DNA of 23,743 bases from positions 1 through 23,743 of the forward strand of contig JAITCP010000014.1 of assembly GCA_031283025.1 (NCBI GenBank), read 5' to 3'. Position numbers and translations under genes: made by a program. Below, in pieces: positions 7,591 to 15,124 of this stretch. The stretch comes from Spirochaetaceae bacterium (GTDB taxonomy: Bacteria; Spirochaetota; Spirochaetia; Treponematales; Breznakiellaceae). How positions within the stretch are numbered: position 1 is the stretch's first letter; the number at the start of each line of letters is the position of its first letter. The notes under the pieces are model-generated. The model made no database searches and was not told the origin of the DNA. It saw only the letters and a program-made list of their open reading frames with translations.

Positions 7591-10308
7591 ATGAACTTCT
7601 GGAAAAGCGCGCTTCTTGGTTTAGCGGGCGCGGCCTTTTTCTCCCTCCTTTATCTGTTGGGAATTTTGGGCCCGCTGGAAGACAGAATCTACGATTTTTT
7701 CCTGCGTTTCCGGGCAAAACGGGATCGTATAGAAAATGTAGTATTTTTGGATGTAGACGATCCCGCCATTGCTTACAACGGTGTTTTTCCCTGGCCCCGT
7801 TCAATTACCGCAGACGGGCTGCTCCGGCTTAAGGAATACGGAGCGCTGGCGGCTATTTTTGATATTGAGTACATAGACAAAGGGCCGCCGGGGGTAGATG
7901 CCATTTACCTCAATCAGGGGCTGCCCCGTGATTTTTTCCGCAGTTTTTCTGAGATTTCTTCCGTTACGTCGGATCTTTTGTATGCCTTCAAATCAGGGCG
8001 GATAAGCCGCGCCGACATTGACGAGTATGGTCAGGACTTGGCTTCACGTATTGAAACCGAGCGGGACAACCTTTTTGCCAGGGCACAGGGTGTTGCACGG
8101 GATAACGATCTTTATTTGGCCCAGGCTTCCGCCCTGTTCGGAAAAAGCTGGGCTTCCCTAAACCTGCGTTCCGATAAGCTTGACGGTGAACAGGCTGAGC
8201 GCCGCTTTATGGCGGAAGAACGTTTTTCCCGTTCAATTGACGCTTTGTCATCCGCCCATCGGGGAAGGTTCGTAGATATACTTCCCGCTCTGCCTTCTTT
8301 TTCCATGTCCGCAAAGGGAGCGGGTTTTACCAATGTAGAAATTGACCGGGACGGAACCAGGCGAAGGGTTTACCTTGCCCAGAATATTTATGATCACTGG
8401 TATTTCCAGCTTGCTTTTTCTCCGCTTACCGATTACCTGGGAAATCCGGAGATTGGCCTTTCCGGCAAAAAACTGGTTATGAGGGGAGCGCATATGCCTT
8501 CCGGGACAAAGGATGTTTCTATTCCCCTGGACAATAAAGGCCGGATGCTGCTTGATTGGCCGCCGGAAGATTATAAGGACAGCTTCCGGCATATTTCTTT
8601 TGCCGATTTTTCCCAGTTGGAAGAAGTGGAAACGGAACTGGAATATTACAGCCGGGGTTTGCTTGACGCGGACATTCTCTTTTATGCCCGGTTTGATGCA
8701 TCACTGGCAAATATTCCCCTTATTGGGAAGGAACTTGAAGAATTGTTTGATGAGATACCCGCGTATAAAGCGGCGGCCCTGGAGAATTGTTCTGATGCGT
8801 ATTTTAACATATACACGGAAAACCGTTCCAAAAGCCGCGCTCTTATCAACAATATTCTTTCTCTTAACCCGTCGGAAAAGGTAAATGGCGTTACTGCACG
8901 GCTTAGGGGGACAGTGAATGAGGCTGAACACGAATTGATTAAGGATGAGGCCCAATACATTGCCAGTATTTGTAATGTTCTTTCCGTAAACATGAAAGCG
9001 TATACCGAAATCTCAGAGATGATAGAAAATGCGGTTCGGGATTCATTCTGTATTTTAGGCAGGGTTGATACGGGAACCACCGATATTGGAACAAATCCTT
9101 TTTGGCCTGAATATGTCAATGTCGGCACTCACGCTGTTGTGCTGGACACGATCCTTTCCGAATCATTTATTACACCCTTGGGTGTCCTATGGCTGATCCT
9201 CATTTGCCTTGTGGGAGTACCTCTGGTTTTGCTTGGTACTGCTTCCCTTAGCCCGGTGGCCAGGGTAAGTTTTGGTTCCGCCGGCGCTGTGCTAGTTTTT
9301 TTTGGTTCCATGCTGGTTTTCCGGCTAACAGGGGTTTTCTTTGGCCCTCTGGGATTTATTCTGGCCCTAATAATCGCCATTGTTATACGGGAGATTATTT
9401 CCTATGCCGGTTCGGAACAGGAAAAACAATTTTACCGCAAGGCGTTTGCCACCTACACATCAGAGGCAGTAGCGGATGAAATTGCCAAAAATCCCACGCT
9501 GCTTCAATTGGGGGGCACAAAGCGCCTGATGAGCGCTATTTTTACCGATGTTCAGGGCTTTTCCGGTATTTCAGAAAAACTTAATCCTGAAGAACTGGTA
9601 AGCCTCTTAAACCTGTATTTAACCACAATGAGTAATCTTATACTTGATAAAGAAGGTACCATTGATAAATACGAAGGAGACGCAATTATAGCCTTTTTCG
9701 GCGCTCCGCTGGAACAGCCCGATCATGCCCTGCGCGCGTGCCTTTCTGCGGTAAAAATTAAACGGGCGGAGGCGGAACTAAACGGACGCGTTTTGGAACA
9801 GCGCCTTTCCCCCTTGCCCCTGTTAACCAGGATAGGCATTAATTCCGGGAATATGGTAGCCGGTAACATGGGAACCGACAAAAAGATGAACTACACGATC
9901 ATGGGGGATGCTGTCAATCTTGCAGCCCGGCTTGAAGGGGTAAACAAACAGTACGGGACATGGATACTTGCCTCCGACGATACAATCCGGCAGACGGGAA
10001 ACCGCTTTTTGGTCCGCCGCCTTGACCGTGTCCGGGTAGTAGGCAAGAAGGAGCCGGTTCAACTCTACAATATTTTGGACACCGTGGAAGACGCGGCGGC
10101 GGAACAAGAAAAGCTCGTTACTCTTTTTCACCAGTCTCTTGATTGTTTTGAACAGCGGGACTGGAAAAAAGCGGCGGAAGGGTTTAAGGAACTCTCCGCT
10201 ATAGAAGAAAAAGGGCCGGCTCAAATTTTTCTTAAACGCTGTGAACAATACATGATACAACCCCCGAAAGACGATTGGGACGGCATCTTTAACCTGACAG
10301 AAAAATAG
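7591..10308 (+). CDS. CHASE2-domain class III adenylate cyclase
   Basis: 905 aa. Helix 1 (about 5-25) is followed by a periplasmic CHASE2 domain: DFFLRFRAKRD, VVFLDVDDPAI, PWPRS, GFTNVEIDRDGTRRRV, and the end block at 486-517 (FCILGRVDTGTTDIG ... NVGTHAVVLDTIL). Three helices lie at about 531-600 and a cytosolic class III cyclase domain at about 640-830. Catalytic residues are complete: metal-binding Asp653 (FTDVQGF) and Asp697 (EGDAI), adenine-selecting Lys693 and Asp773 (MGDAVN), and transition-state Asn776 and Arg780 (NLAAR). It should therefore make cAMP. A TPR-like helical tail follows (about 835-890). Length exceeds the usual ~650-750 aa because a helical segment (about 345-480) is inserted in CHASE2. 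It is the last gene of the run, and its signal probably comes from the secreted proteins upstream. Confidence 0.94.
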   Translation: MNFWKSALLGLAGAAFFSLLYLLGILGPLEDRIYDFFLRFRAKRDRIENVVFLDVDDPAIAYNGVFPWPRSITADGLLRLKEYGALAAIFDIEYIDKGPPGVDAIYLNQGLPRDFFRSFSEISSVTSDLLYAFKSGRISRADIDEYGQDLASRIETERDNLFARAQGVARDNDLYLAQASALFGKSWASLNLRSDKLDGEQAERRFMAEERFSRSIDALSSAHRGRFVDILPALPSFSMSAKGAGFTNVEIDRDGTRRRVYLAQNIYDHWYFQLAFSPLTDYLGNPEIGLSGKKLVMRGAHMPSGTKDVSIPLDNKGRMLLDWPPEDYKDSFRHISFADFSQLEEVETELEYYSRGLLDADILFYARFDASLANIPLIGKELEELFDEIPAYKAAALENCSDAYFNIYTENRSKSRALINNILSLNPSEKVNGVTARLRGTVNEAEHELIKDEAQYIASICNVLSVNMKAYTEISEMIENAVRDSFCILGRVDTGTTDIGTNPFWPEYVNVGTHAVVLDTILSESFITPLGVLWLILICLVGVPLVLLGTASLSPVARVSFGSAGAVLVFFGSMLVFRLTGVFFGPLGFILALIIAIVIREIISYAGSEQEKQFYRKAFATYTSEAVADEIAKNPTLLQLGGTKRLMSAIFTDVQGFSGISEKLNPEELVSLLNLYLTTMSNLILDKEGTIDKYEGDAIIAFFGAPLEQPDHALRACLSAVKIKRAEAELNGRVLEQRLSPLPLLTRIGINSGNMVAGNMGTDKKMNYTIMGDAVNLAARLEGVNKQYGTWILASDDTIRQTGNRFLVRRLDRVRVVGKKEPVQLYNILDTVEDAAAEQEKLVTLFHQSLDCFEQRDWKKAAEGFKELSAIEEKGPAQIFLKRCEQYMIQPPKDDWDGIFNLTEK

Positions 10309-10322
10309 CCGGAAAGCAGTCC

Positions 10323-11366
10323 TTAAGAGCTGCGGAGCTCCTGAAATTCGGCAAGGTTCCGTAGTTTGCAGGTAACCTTTTCCTGAATTTGCCGTACCCG
10401 TTCCCGCGTAATGCCCAGTTGTTTTCCCGTTTCATCCAGGGTAAGGGGCGCCTTGCCGTCAAGGCCGTAACGGAGCTGCATGATCTTCATTTCCCGGTAG
10501 GGAAGACGGGAAAGAACATTTCCCATTGTTTTTTGAACGGATCCGAAAAAAGCCCTCTCAATGGGTTCCTGTATGGAATCATCCCTGATTAAGTCCGAAA
10601 GGCAAGACATATTCCCATCATCCACAATCGTGTCAAGGCTTGTTGTTTTCTGGGAAAGTTTGATTATTTCCTTTACCTTGTTTACGGAAAGCCCCAGGTA
10701 ATCCGCCAGCTCATCTTCGCTTGGGTTCCTTCCCAAATCCTGAGTAAGCTGCTTAACCACAAAGTAACATTTCTTGATTGTATTGAGCATATGGATGGGG
10801 ATGCGTATTACCCTGCCTTTGTCGGCGATGCTCTTAACTATCGCCTGCCTAATCCACCATGTTCCGTATGTTGAAAAACGGCAGCCACGGGTATAGTCAA
10901 ACCGTTCTACCGCCTCAATAAGCCCGATATTGCCCTCGTCGATCAAGTCCAGGAGTGACATCCCCTGATGCTGGTAATTTTTGGCAATGGACACAACCAG
11001 CCGCAGATTAGAATTGATCATCTTGTTTTTGATTTGCAGCAAAGATGTTTCCAGCAGCTTCTTCTGGCACACGTATTCCGGTTCCGTTTCTTTGCCTTCA
11101 TACGCTGTTTCAAGCTCTTTTTGCTGCCTGCGGCAGACGGTGATCTGCTCTCCGATGAACCGTTCATCCTGAACGGTCAAAAGAGGATATCTGGCGATTT
11201 GTTTAAGGTATAGCGTTAACGGGTCGCTTTCCTTAATTGGTTTTTCTTTCTTGCTGGCCTTCCGTACTCTTTTTTTAAGTTGATAATAGTCCGCCGCTTT
11301 TTGTTGAGGGTTGGGGCCGACGTCTTGTAACAAGGCTGAATTGTTGTTCCCGGGATCTTTTCTCAT
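10323..11366 (-). CDS. Sigma-70 family RNA polymerase sigma factor (group 2-like)
   Basis: 347 aa from the ATG at 11366. Region 1.2 starts at about residue 48 (DPLTLYLKQ). Region 2 follows (NLRLVVSIAKNY, DLIDEGNIGLIEAVERFD, and the -10 reading segment YGTWWIRQAIVKSIADKG near 165-182). Region 3 is next (GRNPSEDELADYLGL), then region 4 with the -35 helix-turn-helix GITRERVRQIQEK near 315-330. Region 1.1 and the large non-conserved insert of housekeeping RpoD are absent; instead there is a Lys-rich N-terminus. Size and content fit an RpoS- or short SigA-like factor. An upstream in-frame ATG at 11411 would add 15 residues, but the Shine-Dalgarno supports 11366. Convergent with the cyclase gene (14-bp gap). 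No anti-sigma gene is adjacent. Confidence 0.92.
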   Translation of the reverse strand: MRKDPGNNNSALLQDVGPNPQQKAADYYQLKKRVRKASKKEKPIKESDPLTLYLKQIARYPLLTVQDERFIGEQITVCRRQQKELETAYEGKETEPEYVCQKKLLETSLLQIKNKMINSNLRLVVSIAKNYQHQGMSLLDLIDEGNIGLIEAVERFDYTRGCRFSTYGTWWIRQAIVKSIADKGRVIRIPIHMLNTIKKCYFVVKQLTQDLGRNPSEDELADYLGLSVNKVKEIIKLSQKTTSLDTIVDDGNMSCLSDLIRDDSIQEPIERAFFGSVQKTMGNVLSRLPYREMKIMQLRYGLDGKAPLTLDETGKQLGITRERVRQIQEKVTCKLRNLAEFQELRSS

Positions 11367-11373
11367 ATGTTTA

Positions 11374-11380
11374 CCACCTT
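11374..11380 (-). promoter_or_regulatory. Shine-Dalgarno that decides the sigma-factor start
   Basis: On the minus strand AAGGTGG lies 7 nt before ATG 11366. It falls inside the longer frame from 11411, which has no such signal, so the shorter product is preferred. Confidence 0.65.
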
Positions 11381-11476
11381 CTATAAAAAATATTGCCCGG
11401 AAAGGTTTCACAAACTACACCCTTTTTCTTATTTTAATTTGTTCATTCGAAAGTCTGGTTTAATACCCCGCGGCTT

Positions 11477-11639
11477 GCTCTAAACTTGACCCACAACCGG
11501 GAAACTTCTGTAAATTCTATTTTGTAGAGCTATTTTCGGAAAATTCATCGAGGATAGAGCGGCAAATTATTAATGGGAATCTCTAAAAACTTCAGTTTTT
11601 AGAGATTTACCGCTGAAAATTGTAGGTCAAGTTTAGCGC
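11477..11639. repeat. Non-coding element bounded by inverted repeats (MITE-like or structured RNA)
   Basis: The 293-bp gene-free stretch 11367-11659 holds this ~163-bp element. Its ends are CTAAACTTGACC (11480-11491) and the exact reverse complement GGTCAAGTTTAG (11625-11636). These extend with single mismatches to GC on the outside and ACAA/TTGT on the inside (11477-11496 with 11620-11639). Inside sits a perfect 14-bp hairpin at 11578-11607, flanked by AGCGG (11558-11562) and CCGCT (11610-11614), which could pair around it. No coding frame or transposase is present. A clear target duplication was not seen. It fits a non-autonomous transposable element, but a ~160-nt RNA closed by a terminal stem is also possible. 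It lies between two minus-strand genes. Confidence 0.55.
11578..11607. repeat. Perfect 14-bp hairpin inside the inverted-repeat element
   Basis: Arms AATCTCTAAAAACT (11578-11591) and AGTTTTTAGAGATT (11594-11607) surround a 2-nt loop. Neither strand has a T-run after the stem, so a standard terminator is unlikely. It may still end or stabilise transcripts of the LysM gene, which would run into it from 11660. Confidence 0.6.
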
Positions 11640-11659
11640 TTTGCGGTGGGGTTTGTCAT

Positions 11660-12526
11660 TTATGCCCGCGGGGCTTTAACAGGATCAATAGGCGTATTTC
11701 CCTGGTAAACCAGGAAAAAAAGCTGTGGTTTTGCCGTTTTAGCGTCTACGCCCAGTTTCCCCAATTCTGTCCCCGGTACAACTTTATCCCCCTCTTTTAC
11801 CAAAAGTGTTTCACATCCCCCGTATACATACAGGTAACCGCCGGATTTTTGGACAATTGCTACGTTGCCAAAACCGCGGAAAGGGCCGGTGGAAACAACC
11901 GTTCCCTGAGTAAGGCTTTTAACCGGTTCCCCCTTTTCCCCGGTTACCTGCACTCCGTAAAGGCCTCCCGTAAGATATGAAACAGCCTTGGCTTTTACCG
12001 GCCAAGTGGCTGCCGGAACGGGTTTTTCTACAGCAGGAACAGGTTTTTCCGCAGCCGGATTGGGAGGCGGCGGGACGGGTACTGTAGAATCGCCGGAAGC
12101 CGCCACACTGCTATTGGCTGTGGGAACCCGTATTTTTTCTCCCGCTTTAAGTACGTAGCCGGGGGCAAAACCGTTCATCTCCAGCAGTTCCGCCACGGTA
12201 ATGTTGTACTTTTTGGCTATACCGTAGAGGGTGTCGTTCCGCTCCACCTTGTATTCATCGTAAGCTAAAATGACGGGGCCTTTTGAAGGAATCCGTATAC
12301 GCTGCCCCGCCTGTATGGTACGGGGATCGTTTATATTATTGAGTTTTATTAACTCTTCAGCGGTTACCCCATAGGAACGGGCTATGGAATAAATCGTTTC
12401 ACCTTTCTGTATGATGTGAACCGCTTCTTCCGGAGCGGCAAGCCCCATCGGCAATAAAACCAGAAGTATTGTACAGATAAGCGGAATATACGGAATAGTA
12501 TGTGGAATAGTTAATAAGTGTTTCAT
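11660..12526 (-). CDS. LysM-LysM-degenerate M23 (LytM) cell-wall protein, NlpD/EnvC-like
   Basis: 288 aa. A signal peptide covers residues 1 to about 31. LysM 1 spans 37-80 (HIIQKGETIYSIARSYGV), LysM 2 spans about 91-135 (EYKVERNDTLYGIAKKYNI), a Pro-rich linker about 148-178, and an M23/LytM-like domain 184-285. LysM binds peptidoglycan and active M23 enzymes are zinc endopeptidases. Here the zinc ligands are gone: the H-x-GxD motif reads YGVQ, the YAH position reads YGG (235-237) and the final HxH reads QLF (268-270). It is therefore probably not an enzyme, but a regulator or scaffold, like EnvC and NlpD, which activate amidases. Start ATG 12526 has no clear Shine-Dalgarno; a -10-like GATAGT (12533-12538, minus) lies 6 nt upstream. 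Divergent from the gene at 12602. Confidence 0.87.
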   Translation of the reverse strand: MKHLLTIPHTIPYIPLICTILLVLLPMGLAAPEEAVHIIQKGETIYSIARSYGVTAEELIKLNNINDPRTIQAGQRIRIPSKGPVILAYDEYKVERNDTLYGIAKKYNITVAELLEMNGFAPGYVLKAGEKIRVPTANSSVAASGDSTVPVPPPPNPAAEKPVPAVEKPVPAATWPVKAKAVSYLTGGLYGVQVTGEKGEPVKSLTQGTVVSTGPFRGFGNVAIVQKSGGYLYVYGGCETLLVKEGDKVVPGTELGKLGVDAKTAKPQLFFLVYQGNTPIDPVKAPRA

Positions 12527-12563
12527 ACTATTACTATCGGTATTTATTTCCGTTTTTAGACTC

Positions 12564-12592
12564 TGGAAAACTTACTTTTTTCCGATTATAAT
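12564..12592 (+). promoter_or_regulatory. Promoter of the Fn3/TPR gene, predicted almost leaderless
   Basis: -10 TATAAT (12587-12592) with a weak -35 TGGAAA (12564-12569), 17-bp spacer. The -10 ends 9 nt before ATG 12602, so transcription would begin about 3 nt before the start codon. There is no Shine-Dalgarno sequence. CCGAT directly precedes the -10, a motif also seen at three neighbouring promoters. Confidence 0.55.
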
Positions 12593-12601
12593 ATAGTAGG
12601 T

Positions 12602-13843
12602 ATGATAAAGCGTATTGTGATGAAAGGGGTGTGGGCTTTTACCCTGATTATTGCTTTGCCCTGTTATTCCCAGGACAATAGCGTTTTTGCCCCCTTTATT
12701 TCCCAATTGAAAGCAGAGATACGGAATCACTTTATAGGGCTCTCCTGGCAGGATTCCCTGGATATAAAGGGGCCGGTCTATGTTTATCGCTCAGAGGCTC
12801 CCTTTTCAAGCGCTTCGTCCCTTCCCATTCCCATAAAGGAAATTCCTTACGGAGAGGGCTTTTACGCGGATGAAGCGGAAAAACCGGGAGTTCTGTACTA
12901 CTTTGTTGCCGCCAGTGATGATTGGGGCCATAAATATCCCCTTTTTCTTCCCAATATTAATATGGTGAATGTTACCGTAAATCCGGATAACGTGAGTGTT
13001 TTTAGCCAGTTTCCCGCATCCGGTACCGCAGGGGCTTCAGCCGCCGCCGCTTCTTCTACGGCAGTTCCCGCGGGAAGCTCCGGTTCCCGGCTTGTTTTGC
13101 CGCCTATTGAGGGAATTTCCGTCCGGGTAGAAGATGACCGGGCGCTTATCAGTTTTTCCGGTGCGGACATCTCCAGGAACTTGATCCTCTACCGGAGCAT
13201 CAACCCCATCCGGCGGCCAGAGGATTTACTCTCCGCCATGATTATCCGTTCAAACGCTAAATCACCCACTATTGATTATCCCCTTCCGGGTATTTCCTAC
13301 TACTATGCCGTAGTTTACGAGGAAGAGCTTAGTATGGGACTGGTACGGTTACAGCCCGGTTCTAATGTAACAGGGGTCGTGGAAATTTCCGTCCGGTCCA
13401 GGATTGTACCGCGGGATATGCCCCTGCCGGACCTGTCCCTTTCCCCGGTACCGGAGAGATTAATTCTGGAGTCGGAAGCGGCGGCCAGGGCAGAGGCTTC
13501 CATTCAACAACGGGACAGTCGATCCATGACCGTTCCGGAAGCGGTAATTTTTCCGGAAGACCTTACGCGGGGCGCATCCGGGGAGGAATACCAGCTCCGT
13601 TCCATAGTGCAGGGTTCTTTTTTCTATAAGGAATGGAAAAATGCAGAGGATGAATTTCGCCGGTTTCTGGAATTGCCGCGGGAAAAACGCAACCGGGCCA
13701 AGGCTAATTTTTATCTGGGGCAGGCTTACTATTTTCAGAATAAACAACGGGAAGCGCTGCTTTCATTCCTTGACGCACAAGACACCTTTCCGGCGGAAAC
13801 CGGCGCCTGGATTCAGATAGTGTTGGGAAGTTTTTCAAGGTAA
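12602..13843 (+). CDS. Secreted protein with Fn3-like domains and C-terminal TPR, function unknown
   Basis: 413 aa. A signal peptide covers residues 1 to about 24 (ALPCYSQ). A first Fn3-like unit spans about 33-125, with LSWQDSLDIKGPVYVYRS and the closing strand GVLYYFVAASDDWG. An Ala/Ser linker (about 135-160) is followed by a second unit at about 160-265, with RALISFSG...LILYRSINP and GISYYYAVVYEE. A TPR-like end spans about 330-410 (FYKEWKNAEDEFRRFL, AKANFYLGQAYYFQNKQREAL). The domain assignments are by pattern and no named family was recognised. Probably a periplasmic or surface scaffold. ATG 12602 follows the -10 box by 9 nt; ATG 12620 is an alternative. The last 9 bp overlap the 3' end of thiI on the other strand. 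Confidence 0.78.
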   Translation: MIKRIVMKGVWAFTLIIALPCYSQDNSVFAPFISQLKAEIRNHFIGLSWQDSLDIKGPVYVYRSEAPFSSASSLPIPIKEIPYGEGFYADEAEKPGVLYYFVAASDDWGHKYPLFLPNINMVNVTVNPDNVSVFSQFPASGTAGASAAAASSTAVPAGSSGSRLVLPPIEGISVRVEDDRALISFSGADISRNLILYRSINPIRRPEDLLSAMIIRSNAKSPTIDYPLPGISYYYAVVYEEELSMGLVRLQPGSNVTGVVEISVRSRIVPRDMPLPDLSLSPVPERLILESEAAARAEASIQQRDSRSMTVPEAVIFPEDLTRGASGEEYQLRSIVQGSFFYKEWKNAEDEFRRFLELPREKRNRAKANFYLGQAYYFQNKQREALLSFLDAQDTFPAETGAWIQIVLGSFSR

Positions 13844-15100
13844 CTGAACCTGTTCCAAAATTTGACATTTTGGAGCAGCATCATATGCCGGCAGATAATA
13901 GCCGCATTTTCTTACTTCCGCAGTTTTTAATGCGTCATATATAAGTCCTGTTATATCTTGAATATGGGGAACCTCTCTTGAGTGTAATCCCAGCGCTGCA
14001 TACAATGCTGCCGCTTCGTCTACCTGTCCCCGCAGTACCGGATGGGCAGGGCTGAACAAAACGCAGCAATCCGCAAAGGGAAGTATTGATGTTTCATAGG
14101 TGCCAAACTCTTTTGCTAAAGCGGTGATTGTTTCTTTATCCATGCCGATTAGCGGCCGTAAAACCGGAAACAGGGAGCGGCTTTCCGTGCAGCTTAAGTT
14201 TTCTATGGTCTGGCTTGCCACTTGGGAAAGGCTTTCTCCGGTAATAAGACATTTTGCTTTTGTTTTTCGGGCGATGATCGAAGCGGCCTCCATCATAGCC
14301 ATTCGCAGCAATACGGTACTCCATTCAACAGGACTTTTTTCCGCTATTCGCTTTTGGACTCCGGTAAAATTCACAATGTACAGATGTATCCCCATGGCAT
14401 AAGAACCGGTAATTTCCGCAAGACGCACCGTTTTTTCCAGCGCTTGGGGTGAAGTATAGGGAGGAGTATGAAAGTACACCGCATCCAGACCCATGCCTCT
14501 GCCCGCTATAAGACAGCCGGCGACGGGGGAATCGATTCCGCCGGAAAGGAGGAGCAGCCCCCGCCCGGCGCTTCCCGTGGGCAGCCCCCGGCGGCCTTTT
14601 TTCCCTGCTCCGTAAATGTAAGCTTTTTCACGTATTTCTACGGAAATAACAGCTTCCGGATTTTTTACATCTACCCGCAATTCCGGCGCTTGTGTGCGTA
14701 TGACATCCCCCGCTATTTTGCAGATTTCATAGGAATTGAGGGGAAAGCTCTTGTCTGTCCTGCGGGCTTCTACCTTAAAGGATTGTATACCTGAAGCAAG
14801 GAGTTTTTTCCCCTCTGCCACACAGGCGGCGGTTACTTCATCAACGGTTTTTCCGGTTTTCCGGGTCCGGGCCCAGCCCGCAATTCCCGCAAGGCGGGAA
14901 AGGGCCTGTTCCGCTTTTTCCGCCGCTTCTTCTGACGTGCAGTGAATGTAGATACGCCCCGCCCGGCTTTCCAGCTTAAAACCGGGAGAAACGGAGCGGA
15001 GCGCCGCCAGCATATTCCGGCGCAGTATCCGTTCAAAACCTTCGCGGTTACCCCCCTTAAGGGTAAGTTCTCCAAGTTTTACCAGAATGGTTTCTGCCAT
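13835..15100 (-). CDS. thiI: tRNA 4-thiouridine sulfurtransferase ThiI, short form
   Basis: 421 aa. The N-terminal ferredoxin-like part (ILVKLGELTLKGGNREGFE) is followed by THUMP (about 60-165), then the adenylating PP-loop S186-GGID-S191, GESLSQVASQT near 280, and the conserved FADCCVLFSPAHP near 345-357. ThiI activates U8 of tRNA with ATP and inserts sulfur delivered by a cysteine desulfurase; in some bacteria it also supplies the thiamin thiazole. The protein ends shortly after the PP-loop domain and lacks the C-terminal rhodanese domain of E. coli ThiI, as in Bacillus-type enzymes, so it must take persulfide directly from a dedicated desulfurase, not encoded here. It starts 24 bp after the UPF0164 gene with no visible Shine-Dalgarno sequence. 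The 3' end overlaps a convergent gene by 9 bp. Confidence 0.95.
   Translation of the reverse strand: MAETILVKLGELTLKGGNREGFERILRRNMLAALRSVSPGFKLESRAGRIYIHCTSEEAAEKAEQALSRLAGIAGWARTRKTGKTVDEVTAACVAEGKKLLASGIQSFKVEARRTDKSFPLNSYEICKIAGDVIRTQAPELRVDVKNPEAVISVEIREKAYIYGAGKKGRRGLPTGSAGRGLLLLSGGIDSPVAGCLIAGRGMGLDAVYFHTPPYTSPQALEKTVRLAEITGSYAMGIHLYIVNFTGVQKRIAEKSPVEWSTVLLRMAMMEAASIIARKTKAKCLITGESLSQVASQTIENLSCTESRSLFPVLRPLIGMDKETITALAKEFGTYETSILPFADCCVLFSPAHPVLRGQVDEAAALYAALGLHSREVPHIQDITGLIYDALKTAEVRKCGYYLPAYDAAPKCQILEQVQLP
13850..13878. terminator. Hairpin at the convergent thiI / Fn3-TPR gene ends
   Basis: CTGTTCCAAAAT (13850-13861) pairs with ATTTTGGAGCAG (13867-13878) around a 5-nt loop, with one G-U pair on the plus-strand RNA. 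It lies 6 nt after the plus-strand stop and inside the last codons of thiI. There is no T-tract, so terminator function is only likely for the plus strand, and uncertain. Confidence 0.35.
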
Positions 15101-15124
15101 TGTATTAGTGTACAGCCGGAACGC

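Noticed and set aside
9823..10260. Minus-strand open frame of 145 codons inside the cyclase gene
   Set aside because: It lies opposite the strongly conserved cyclase domain, has no ribosome-binding site and resembles no family: a shadow of the real gene.
10309..10341. Possible terminator hairpin GAGCT-gcgg-AGCTC between the convergent cyclase and sigma genes
   Set aside because: The stem is only 5 bp, no T-run follows on either strand, and it lies mostly inside the sigma-factor coding end.
11412..11476. Promoter for the sigma-factor gene on the minus strand
   Set aside because: AT-rich TAAAAT-like hexamers occur, but none is paired with a credible -35 at proper spacing.
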